A stretch of DNA of 5,281 bases from assembly GCA_031265345.1 (NCBI GenBank), contig JAISCU010000212.1:1-5281 (forward strand). Reading direction: 5' to 3'. This document shows, in pieces, positions 1 through 5,281 of the stretch. The translations under genes and the position numbers were made by a program. The stretch's first letter is position 1, and every line of letters starts with the position of its first letter. The DNA is from Bifidobacteriaceae bacterium. GTDB lineage: Bacteria > Actinomycetota > Actinomycetes > Actinomycetales > WQXJ01. The notes under the pieces are model-generated. The model made no database searches and was not told the DNA's origin. It was given only the letters and a program-made list of their open reading frames with translations.

Positions 1-1413
1 AACAAGATCGACCTGCCCGCCGCCCAGCCGGACAAGTACGCCGAGGAGTTGGCCCACCTCATCGGGGGCAGTCCGGACGACTGCCTGCGGGTGTCCGGGA
101 AGACCGGCGCGGGCGTCGAGGAGCTGCTGAACGGCATCGTCCAACAGGTGACGCCGCCAGCCGGGGACGCCCAAGCTCCGGCGCGGGCGCTGATCTTCGA
201 CTCGGTGTATGACACCTATCGGGGCGTCGTGACCTATGTGCGGGTGATGGACGGGCGGCTCGACGCGCGCGAGCGGATCTCGATGATGTCGACCAAGGCG
301 AGCCACGAGCTGCTCGAGATCGGAGTGATCGCGCCCGAGCCGGTGCCGACCGCCGGGCTCGGCGTAGGCGAGGTCGGCTACCTGATCACCGGCGTCAAGG
401 ACGTACGGCAGTCGCGGGTCGGGGACACCGTGACCGGGCTGACCCGGCCAGCCGCCGAACCGTTGGCCGGTTATCGCGATCCCAAGCCGATGGTCTTCTC
501 CGGGCTTTACCCGATTGACGGCTCCGATTACCCGGCGTTGCGGGACGCTTTGGACAAATTGAAATTGAACGATGCCGCGCTCAGCTATGAGCCCGAAACC
601 TCGGCCGCGCTTGGGTTCGGCTTCCGGTGCGGTTTCTTGGGATTGTTGCACCTTGAGATCATCCGGGAGCGCTTGGAACGCGAATTCGGCCTGGACTTGA
701 TCTCCACCGCGCCGAACGTCGTTTATGAGGTGACGTTGGACGACGGCTCCGAGCATCGGGTGACGAATCCTTCGGAGTTTCCGGAGGGTAAAGTCGCTTC
801 GGTTCGGGAGCCGATTGTCCGCGCGACCATCCTGGCGCCGAGCGAGTTCACCGGCGCGATCATGGACCTGTGCCAATCGCGCCGGGGCACCATGTTGGGA
901 ATGGATTACCTATCCCAGGATCGTCTCGAATTGCGGTACATTCTGCCGCTGGCGGAGATCGTGTTCGATTTCTTCGACCAATTGAAGTCGCGCACCAAGG
1001 GCTATGCTTCGCTGGATTACGAACCTGATGGCACCACCGAAGCGGACCTGGTGAAAGTGGACATCCTGCTGCAAGGCGACCAGGTGGATGCCTTCTCGGC
1101 GATTGTGCACAAAGACAAGGCTTATGCCTACGGCGTGATGATGGCGACCCGGCTGCGCAAACTGATTCCGCGCCAGCAATTCGAGGTGCCAATTCAAGCG
1201 GCCATCGGCACCCGCGTGATCGCCCGCGAGAATGTGCGCGCCCTGCGCAAGGACGTGCTGGCGAAATGCTACGGCGGCGACATCAGCCGCAAGCGGAAAC
1301 TGCTGGAGAAGCAGAAAGAGGGCAAGAAGCGGATGAAGATGGTGGGACGGGTCGAAGTTCCGCAAGAGGCCTTCATCGCCGCCCTGAGCTCGGACGGCGA
1401 GCCGTCGAAATAG
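1..1413 (+). CDS. lepA: Elongation factor 4 (LepA), 5'-truncated by window edge
   Basis: Translational GTPase of the LepA/EF-4 family. It acts on the ribosome (back-translocation activity in vitro, a role in 30S biogenesis in E. coli) and is cytosolic. The frame is open from base 1, so the start lies outside the window. The 470 visible residues are roughly three quarters of a normal protein of about 600 residues. The window opens on the G4 motif NKID (1-4), and G5 is SGKTG (32-36) instead of the SAK of E. coli. G1-G3 are missing only because of the window edge. Domain II follows, then the highly conserved FGFRCGFLG stretch (206-214), the EF-G-like domain V ([13 protein letters not shown], about 271-283), and the LepA-specific C-terminal domain. 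That last domain includes [16 protein letters not shown] (from 423) and the basic tail KEGKKRMK (about 439-446). The stop is TAG at 1411-1413. Leucine codons shift to TTG between about 481 and 780. Identification is secure. Confidence 0.97.
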   Translation, partial: NKIDLPAAQPDKYAEELAHLIGGSPDDCLRVSGKTGAGVEELLNGIVQQVTPPAGDAQAPARALIFDSVYDTYRGVVTYVRVMDGRLDARERISMMSTKASHELLEIGVIAPEPVPTAGLGVGEVGYLITGVKDVRQSRVGDTVTGLTRPAAEPLAGYRDPKPMVFSGLYPIDGSDYPALRDALDKLKLNDAALSYEPETSAALGFGFRCGFLGLLHLEIIRERLEREFGLDLISTAPNVVYEVTLDDGSEHRVTNPSEFPEGKVASVREPIVRATILAPSEFTGAIMDLCQSRRGTMLGMDYLSQDRLELRYILPLAEIVFDFFDQLKSRTKGYASLDYEPDGTTEADLVKVDILLQGDQVDAFSAIVHKDKAYAYGVMMATRLRKLIPRQQFEVPIQAAIGTRVIARENVRALRKDVLAKCYGGDISRKRKLLEKQKEGKKRMKMVGRVEVPQEAFIAALSSDGEPSK

Positions 1414-1422
1414 GCTGGGCCG

Positions 1423-2595
1423 CTAGTCGAATTCGATCTGGCGGTCGATGAAATCGGCCATCAGAGGCACTGTGAATGCCACTCGCCCAGTCGCGGGAGA
1501 GTAGATCAGCCCCTTCTCGATCAGGCGCCCGCGAACCGAGCTGACTCCACTGGCTGTCCTGCCTAATCGCGCCGCGACGCTCGCCGTGTCGGACGGCTGG
1601 CCCGCGTCGTTCGCCATGGCTTTGAGGTAGCGGCGCTCGGCTGGTGTCGCGCGCTCCCAGCGGATGCGGAAGAAGCCGTTGTCCAGGGCGCTCTTGCCTC
1701 GTTCCACGCCCAGCCGCGCGTCAGCGAGGGTGATGGTGGGGCCCTCGGCCGTGTCCCAAGCGCCCTGGCCGAACTGCTGCAGGAAATACGGATAGCCGCG
1801 AGCCGCGCGGGCGGCGTGGTCGAGCCCCGCTTCCTCCCAGGCGACCCCTTCTTGTGCCGCCGGCTGCGCCAACGCCGCTGCCGCCGCAACCGGATCGAGC
1901 GCACCCACGGGGTGATAGGCGAAGAGCCTTTCGGCGTATGACTTGGCTTCGGCCAGTTCGCGGGGCAGCGACGGCAATCCGGCCATTGCCAGGGTCAGCG
2001 CCTCGGATTCCTGGCCAGCGACGTGAGCCGCCGCTATGAGGGCTTCCCGATCCCGAAGAGGCAGGTCTTGGGCCTCGTCAACCAGGACGGCGACGCCATG
2101 CCCTGATTCGGCAGCGCCTGCGGCCAGGTCGAGCAGCAATTTGCGCAGGTCGACCTCGATCGAGCCTGTGTCCGCGCCACCGCCATCGTCCCGGAGGTCC
2201 ACGCCGAAAGTCCAAGAGCCGGTCGGATCGTATGATGCCTTGAAACTCAGCGCGGTCTTCAGGGCCTTGAGAATTCGTGTCCCCGCACTCGGCCGGGCCA
2301 AGTCGACCAAAGAATCATGCAGGGATTCTCCCAATTGCGCCCGCAGGGATTGGCCTGTCTTGGCCTCCACCCGCGCCACTATCCAGTCGCGGTCGCGCGC
2401 CGCTTGGGCGAACTTGGTCAGCAGAACTGTCTTGCCCACGCCCCTGAGCCCATACAAGACCAAAGGTTGAGCTGGGCGCCCAGCCTCGATGCGGGCGAGG
2501 GCGATGTCCCATGCCGACAACTCCGCGTCGCGGCCTGCGAGAACCGGCGGGATCTGCCCAGCGCCAGGCAGGTAAGGATTGCGAACCGGGTCCAT
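1423..2595 (-). CDS. STAND/AAA-type ATPase with C-terminal winged helix
   Basis: P-loop ATPase of 390 residues, reading leftward. I recognise the family, not a specific function. The N-terminus has the pattern NPYLPGAG..PP.LAGRD (6-23), typical of actinobacterial ATPases of this group. Walker A is GLRGVGKT (49-56). Walker B is VAVLVDEAQDL (168-178), with D173/E174 for Mg and catalysis. A sensor-like AGLPSLP (205-211) is followed by an arginine in SYAERLF (R223), a possible arginine finger. The C-terminus (about 332-384) looks like a winged helix-turn-helix ending in FTVPLMADFIDR, similar to Orc1/Cdc6 or archaeal-type ATPases. No signal peptide or membrane segment is visible. I chose ATG at 2595 because MDPVRNPY is the family N-terminus and a TAGAAT box lies just upstream. 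An in-frame ATG at 2664 would run through the repeat array. It converges with lepA (9-bp gap) and diverges from hemW. It may be a DNA-binding or stress ATPase, but the role is unknown. Confidence 0.85.
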   Translation of the reverse strand: MDPVRNPYLPGAGQIPPVLAGRDAELSAWDIALARIEAGRPAQPLVLYGLRGVGKTVLLTKFAQAARDRDWIVARVEAKTGQSLRAQLGESLHDSLVDLARPSAGTRILKALKTALSFKASYDPTGSWTFGVDLRDDGGGADTGSIEVDLRKLLLDLAAGAAESGHGVAVLVDEAQDLPLRDREALIAAAHVAGQESEALTLAMAGLPSLPRELAEAKSYAERLFAYHPVGALDPVAAAAALAQPAAQEGVAWEEAGLDHAARAARGYPYFLQQFGQGAWDTAEGPTITLADARLGVERGKSALDNGFFRIRWERATPAERRYLKAMANDAGQPSDTASVAARLGRTASGVSSVRGRLIEKGLIYSPATGRVAFTVPLMADFIDRQIEFD

Positions 2596-2631
2596 ATCGC
2601 AAATTCTAGCGGAGTATCCGGAATTACGATA
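2595..2631 (-). promoter_or_regulatory. Predicted leaderless promoter of the ATPase gene
   Basis: On the minus strand a -10-like TAGAAT lies at 2608-2603 (4 of 6 match to TATAAT, with the key A2 and T6 present). Its 3' end is 7 nt from the ATG at 2595, which puts the expected transcription start at or next to the A of the start codon. No Shine-Dalgarno-like purine run lies in the normal window before this ATG. Leaderless mRNAs are common in actinobacteria. The -35 position (about 2631-2626) reads TATCGT, a poor sigma-70 match that coincides with the first unit of the repeat array. This suggests that a factor bound to the array helps or blocks RNA polymerase (inference). Confidence 0.5.
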
Positions 2632-2686
2632 CGAGTGGATATCGCGCGATACGTGCGGATACAACTGGATATTTCACGATAAGGGG
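2627..2686 (+). repeat. Six direct SGATA repeats at exact 10-bp spacing
   Basis: The pentamer C/G-GATA starts at 2627, 2637, 2647, 2657, 2667 and 2677, with first bases C, G, C, G, G, C. Every step is exactly 10 bp. The other five positions of each unit vary, so this is a phased motif array and not a simple duplicated tandem repeat. Six in-phase matches cannot reasonably be chance in GC-rich DNA. Inverted copies (TATCS on the plus strand) occur at 2595-2599, 2615-2619 and 2640-2644; the first two are 20 bp apart. The array occupies about -32 to -91 relative to the ATPase start and ends 63 bp before the hemW start. The likely role is an operator for a protein binding one face of the helix. Confidence 0.85.
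2640..2651. promoter_or_regulatory. Perfect 12-bp palindrome TATCGCGCGATA inside the array
   Basis: TATCGCGCGATA is its own reverse complement. It joins an inverted TATCG (2640-2644) to the third direct CGATA unit (2647-2651), placing a dyad at the second/third repeat. Such a dyad could be the high-affinity nucleation site for a dimeric regulator that then spreads over the direct repeats (inference). The flanking bases do not extend the symmetry. Confidence 0.55.
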
Positions 2687-2734
2687 CACGTTCACTCGCC
2701 GCCATCCAGCGCCGTGCCATTGCTTGCATTCGGC

Positions 2735-2740
2735 GAGGGG
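2735..2740 (+). promoter_or_regulatory. Shine-Dalgarno GAGGGG that sets the hemW start
   Basis: The purine run GAGGGG lies 9 nt before the GTG at 2750 and abuts the in-frame GTG at 2741, which is therefore too close to be initiated from it. The GTGs at 2753 (12 nt) and 2774 (33 nt) are less well placed. The long upstream extension of this frame runs back through the repeat array and has no family similarity, so it is not coding. Confidence 0.6.
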
Positions 2741-2749
2741 GTGTCGCGT

Positions 2750-3934
2750 GTGGTGCCGTGGCAGACTGAACCGGTGCCCACAACGTCCGAGCGCCCGCCG
2801 TTCGAGGTCTACATCCATGTGCCGTTCTGCGCGCGGCGCTGCGGCTATTGCGACTTCAACACCTACGTGGCCGGGCCGGACCAGCGCGCGGCGTTCGTCC
2901 GGCACGCCATCATGGAACTGGAGCTCGCCCAGGGTGAACTCGAGCAAGCGGGGCAGGGCGGCCGAGCCGCTCAGTCCGTGTTCTTCGGCGGGGGCACCCC
3001 CACCATGTTGGGGCAAGCCCACCTGAAAAGGTTGCTCGACGCCGTTCGGCTGACCATTGGGATAGCCCCCGGCGCGGAGGTCACGACCGAGGCCAACCCC
3101 GACTCAGTGGACGCGACCTCCCTGGAGAAATTGGCCGAAGCGGGCTTCAACCGGGTCTCGTTCGGGATGCAGTCGGCCGTTCCGAAGGTGTTGGCGGCAC
3201 TCGATCGGACGCACGACCCGGAACGTTTGCCGGAAGTGGTCCAGGCGGCGCGAGTGGCCGGGCTCGACCCGGCGGTGGACCTGATCTATGGGACGCCGGG
3301 AGAGAGCCTCGAAGACTGGGCCAGGTCCGTGCGGGCGGCGCTGGAATTGGGAACCGACCACGTCAGCGCCTACGCCTTGAGCTTGGAGCCCCACACCCCG
3401 ATGGCCCGGCGGATCGCGCGGGGCGAGTTGGCAGCCATCGACCCGGACGACCAAGCCGACAAGTACGCCGTGGCGGACCAGTTGTTCGATGCCGCCGGGC
3501 TGGCCTGGTACGAGATCTCGAATTGGGCTCGGCCCGGCCACGAGTCGCGGCACAATCTGGGCTATTGGACTGGCGCCGAGTGGTGGGGGATCGGGCCCGG
3601 AGCGCATTCGAGCCTGGGCGCGAAGCGGTTCTGGAACCTGAAGTCGCCCTTGGCCTATGGCCGCGTGCTGGAGGCCGGCGGCCTGCCGACGGCGGGGGAG
3701 GAGGTTCTGGACAGCCAGGCGCTTGGATTGGAACGGGTCATGCTGCGGTTGCGGACCGCGGGCGGCCTCGACCTTGACGTTCTAACGGAGGAGGCACGTG
3801 AGGCGGTGCCGGACCTGGTCGCGGACGGGCTGGTGACGGCGCGCGGCGGGGGAGGCCGGCCGAGCGGCATCGTGCTCACGAGACGTGGGCGGCTCCTGGC
3901 CGACCTGGTGACGCGGGCGTTAACAAATTGGTAA
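2750..3934 (+). CDS. hemW: HemW, radical-SAM heme chaperone (HemN-like)
   Basis: Cytosolic radical-SAM protein of 394 residues from the GTG at 2750. The size is normal for HemW, a heme-binding chaperone that delivers heme to respiratory enzymes; it was long misannotated as oxygen-independent coproporphyrinogen III oxidase. The N-terminal YIHVPFC leads into the CX3CX2C cluster motif (C27, C31, C34), followed by DF. It therefore lacks the extra cysteine of the CX3CX2CXC motif of true HemN, which supports HemW. Next come GGGTP (80-84, SAM-binding glycine motif), EANPD (114-118), a VSFGMQS segment, DLIYGTPGES, and the family motif HNLGYW (268-273) followed by GIGPGAHS. The C-terminal 70 or so residues form the HemN_C-type winged domain. 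hemW often follows lepA directly; here an opposite-strand ATPase gene separates them, so it probably has its own promoter. I could not find a convincing -35/-10 pair between the repeat array and the ribosome binding site. The exact start is less certain than the identity. Confidence 0.93.
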   Translation: MVPWQTEPVPTTSERPPFEVYIHVPFCARRCGYCDFNTYVAGPDQRAAFVRHAIMELELAQGELEQAGQGGRAAQSVFFGGGTPTMLGQAHLKRLLDAVRLTIGIAPGAEVTTEANPDSVDATSLEKLAEAGFNRVSFGMQSAVPKVLAALDRTHDPERLPEVVQAARVAGLDPAVDLIYGTPGESLEDWARSVRAALELGTDHVSAYALSLEPHTPMARRIARGELAAIDPDDQADKYAVADQLFDAAGLAWYEISNWARPGHESRHNLGYWTGAEWWGIGPGAHSSLGAKRFWNLKSPLAYGRVLEAGGLPTAGEEVLDSQALGLERVMLRLRTAGGLDLDVLTEEAREAVPDLVADGLVTARGGGGRPSGIVLTRRGRLLADLVTRALTNW

Positions 3935-4076
3935 TTCCGTAGCGCCCGGCGGGCTGGTTCATTACTGTTGCCCGAGACCCCCAGCGGTCGCGCCCGGACG
4001 CCTGAATGTGGAGTGAAGGTCACGGGCGAGGTCTTGGCGCTTCCCCTGACACGCGCAAGACGAAATGGACTAGATC

Positions 4077-4952
4077 GTGAGCTTGATGGACAGACTCTTC
4101 AACGGTGGCCGAGTGCGGCGCCCGCTCGAACGCGGCGCTCCGGACACCGCTGACCTGCGCGCCGCTTGGGCTGACGCGACCGCCCTGCCGTCGGTCGAGC
4201 TCACGGCGAGCCCAGGGGCCCCCGGTCTGGCGGACACCAAGATCGGTGGGCTGCCGTACCTCGCGCCGGGGCAGGAATGGCCCGCCTTGGCCGGTGGCGC
4301 CCCTGAGCTGTTCCTGTTGGCCCAACTGAACCTGGGCCAGTTGCCGCCGGTTGCGGGGCTCCCGGCCCGGGGGCTGCTGCAGTTCTTCGTCGCGGGCGAC
4401 GACACGCACGGCATGAACTACCGCGACCCGGCCGCGGGCTCGGGCCACACCGTGCTCTTCCATCCCGATCCCTCGATTCCGGGTGCCGAGCCGGGCCTCG
4501 GATCGGCGGAGCCGCCCGCTCGTCCGGACCTGGATCGCGCCGTCGAGTACATGGAGGTCCCGTTCACGACCACCGAAGGCGTGCGATTGACCGGAGCCGT
4601 CACCAGCCAACCGATGCCGCCGGACGATTTCCGCTTCGCTGTCACGGTTGACCGGTTGACACAGGGGTTGCCGGGGCTTGGCTCTCTCGGAGATTCGCCG
4701 GGCGGTTCGCCGGAGCCGTGGGCCATTGCCGCCCGAGGCCACCGGGTGGGCGGCTACGCGCGCTTCGTGCACCGCGACCCGCGCTCGGATTCGCAGTTCG
4801 CGGGCTTCACGACCCTCCTGCTGCAACTCGATTCGGACGAGTCGGCCGGGATCGTCTGGGGTGACGGCGGGGCCTGCGGCTTCTTCATCGAGCCCGCGCG
4901 CCTCGCGGCCCGCGACTTCTCGCGCGTCCTGTACGGCTGGGACTGCCCCTGA
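4077..4952 (+). CDS. DUF1963 (YwqG-family) protein
   Basis: Soluble protein of 291 residues resembling the DUF1963/YwqG family, whose molecular function is not established. Family hallmarks are TKIGGLPYL (54-62) followed by PGQEWP, FLLAQLNL (79-86), GLLQFFVAGDD (99-109), HRVGGYARFVHRDPR (222-236), LLLQLDSD (247-254), IVWGDGGACGFFI (259-271) and the terminal FSRVLYGWDC. All are in family order, so the gene looks full length and intact. No signal peptide or membrane helix is seen. The frame is closed by a TAG at 4071-4073, so the start is GTG 4077, TTG 4083 or ATG 4086. I prefer GTG 4077 because a weak GGA (4067-4069) sits 7 nt upstream. It lies 142 bp after hemW without a clear terminator between them, so a separate transcript or read-through are both possible. 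No functional link to hemW is evident. YwqG homologues are scattered in bacteria, often as stand-alone genes. Confidence 0.88.
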   Translation: MSLMDRLFNGGRVRRPLERGAPDTADLRAAWADATALPSVELTASPGAPGLADTKIGGLPYLAPGQEWPALAGGAPELFLLAQLNLGQLPPVAGLPARGLLQFFVAGDDTHGMNYRDPAAGSGHTVLFHPDPSIPGAEPGLGSAEPPARPDLDRAVEYMEVPFTTTEGVRLTGAVTSQPMPPDDFRFAVTVDRLTQGLPGLGSLGDSPGGSPEPWAIAARGHRVGGYARFVHRDPRSDSQFAGFTTLLLQLDSDESAGIVWGDGGACGFFIEPARLAARDFSRVLYGWDCP

Positions 4953-5007
4953 TTCCGCTCCCGATGCCGTGCGGTCGGCTCCGATCCTGGCGATGGTCCG
5001 CCTCCGG

Positions 5008-5013
5008 TAAACT
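5008..5013 (+). promoter_or_regulatory. Probable -10 box (TAAACT) of the tRNA-Val gene
   Basis: TAAACT matches TATAAT at four of six positions, including the critical T1, A2 and T6. It is the only AT-rich hexamer in the GC-rich gap before the tRNA. It would start transcription near 5020, giving a 5' leader of about 40 nt for RNase P to remove. The matching -35 position (about 4985-4990) is TCCTGG, a weak match, so the call is moderate. Confidence 0.4.
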
Positions 5014-5059
5014 TGGGCGCCGCGCCGCCTGCGTCCTCGATCGCCGGTGCGCGCCGCCG

Positions 5060-5133
5060 GGGCCTATAGCTCAGTTGGTTAGAGCACCACGTTTACACCG
5101 TGGGGGTCGGGGGTTCGAGTCCCTCTGGGCCCA
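5060..5133 (+). tRNA. tRNA-Val (anticodon TAC)
   Basis: A complete 74-nt cloverleaf can be folded by eye. The acceptor stem is GGGCCTA (5060-5066) with TGGGCCC (5126-5132), one G-U pair, and discriminator A5133. The D arm is GCTC (5069-5072) with GAGC (5082-5085), and its 9-nt loop carries the GG pair. The anticodon stem is CCACG (5087-5091) with CGTGG (5099-5103). Its loop TTTACAC has anticodon TAC at 5094-5096, which reads GUA and other valine codons by wobble. The variable loop is 5 nt, and the T arm is GGGGG/CCCTC around TTCGAGT (5114-5120). The CCA end is not encoded (the next bases are CAG), so it must be added by the CCA-adding enzyme. Confidence 0.95.
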
Positions 5134-5281
5134 CAGCGTTTTGGCTGGTCACAGCGTTGCCGAACCACCCGATATGTCTCCTCGGACTCCCGCGTGTGGC
5201 AGACGCGGGGCAGGGGCGGACCGGATTCGGCCGGGGTGCTTCGCCGTGTGCGCCGAGCGGCCCTTCTCGCTCGTTGCTGGC
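5134..5281. other. Non-coding tail after the tRNA
   Basis: Apart from the hairpin noted above, these 148 bases show no reading frame with recognisable protein character, no second tRNA and no insertion-sequence end. A short 9-bp direct repeat (CACAGCGTT at 5132-5140 and 5150-5158) begins at the last base pair of the tRNA. It is too short and too close together to be called an attachment site. Confidence 0.5.
5188..5210 (+). terminator. GC-rich hairpin without U-tract, possible tRNA terminator
   Basis: CCCGCGT (5189-5195) and ACGCGGG (5203-5209) form a perfect 7-bp stem around a 7-nt loop, extendable by a T-G pair (5188/5210). It lies 55 nt after the tRNA. No T run follows, so it is not a canonical intrinsic terminator, but U-less hairpins are often proposed as terminators in high-GC actinobacteria. 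It could also simply be a processing or folding element. Confidence 0.4.

Noticed and set aside
910..1365. Minus-strand open frame of 151 codons opposite lepA
   Set aside because: It overlaps the strongly conserved LepA C-terminal region on the other strand, has no recognisable motif, and is best explained as a shadow.
2596..2664. N-terminal extension of the ATPase to an upstream ATG at 2664
   Set aside because: The extra 23 residues are encoded by the 10-bp repeat array, have no family similarity, and the family N-terminus begins at the ATG at 2595.
2627..2686. Reading the phased array as a CRISPR or a plasmid-type iteron origin
   Set aside because: Units are 10 bp with a 5-bp core, far shorter than CRISPR repeats, with no cas genes; no replication initiator gene or AT-rich melting region is present, so an operator is the simpler view.
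2579..2749. N-terminal extension of HemW back to 2579
   Set aside because: It would overlap the ATPase start and array on the other strand and adds residues without HemW similarity; the ribosome binding site favours the GTG at 2750.
3941..3954. Possible terminator hairpin (GCCC/GGGC, 3944-3947 with 3951-3954) after hemW
   Set aside because: Only 4 bp of stem with a 3-nt loop and no T run; common by chance in GC-rich DNA.
4046..4076. CTGACA ... TAGATC as a promoter for the DUF1963 gene, giving a leaderless start near ATG 4086
   Set aside because: The -10 lacks the critical final T and the spacer is 19 nt; kept only as a remote alternative.
4020..4826. Long minus-strand open frame (268 codons) opposite the DUF1963 gene
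   Set aside because: Arginine-, glycine- and alanine-rich translation with no family character; a GC-bias shadow of a well-supported plus-strand gene.
5022..5058. Repeated GCGCCGCC (5022-5029 and 5051-5058) before the tRNA
   Set aside because: 8-bp GC-only match expected by chance in such composition.
5132..5158. 9-bp direct repeat CACAGCGTT at the 3' end of the tRNA as an attachment site
   Set aside because: Copies are only 18 bp apart with no integrase or mobile-element cargo between or beside them.

Overview
The window is GC-rich chromosomal DNA with the gene content and style of a high-GC Actinobacterium (Actinomycetota). The grounds are GC-biased third codon positions, GTG starts, a LepA with an SGK-type G5 motif, an AAA ATPase of a type familiar from actinobacteria, and a tRNA gene that does not encode its CCA end. 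I cannot name a genus from this window.

Layout, left to right. (1) The 3' three quarters of lepA (elongation factor 4), plus strand, entering at the G4 motif of its GTPase domain. (2) Only 9 bp past the lepA stop, a convergent minus-strand gene for a STAND/AAA-like ATPase with a C-terminal winged-helix domain. (3) A divergent intergenic region between that ATPase and hemW. It carries six copies of SGATA (S = C or G) spaced exactly 10 bp apart, with inverted copies overlapping the predicted leaderless start of the ATPase gene. (4) hemW, plus strand, a radical-SAM heme chaperone of the HemN-like family. (5) A DUF1963/YwqG-family protein of unknown function, plus strand, after a 142-bp gap. (6) A tRNA-Val (anticodon TAC) with a probable promoter and a downstream GC-rich hairpin. 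The last 148 bases hold no gene I can support.

How it fits together. lepA followed by hemW on the same strand is a common bacterial arrangement (established knowledge). Here the ATPase gene sits between them on the opposite strand, so it looks like an insertion that separated hemW from lepA transcription (inference). The most unusual feature is the 10-bp-phased SGATA array. Its spacing is about one helical turn, and it lies just upstream of and across the ATPase promoter, which suggests an operator for a cooperatively binding protein. The ATPase itself has a C-terminal DNA-binding-like domain and is one candidate for autoregulation, but nothing in the sequence proves it.
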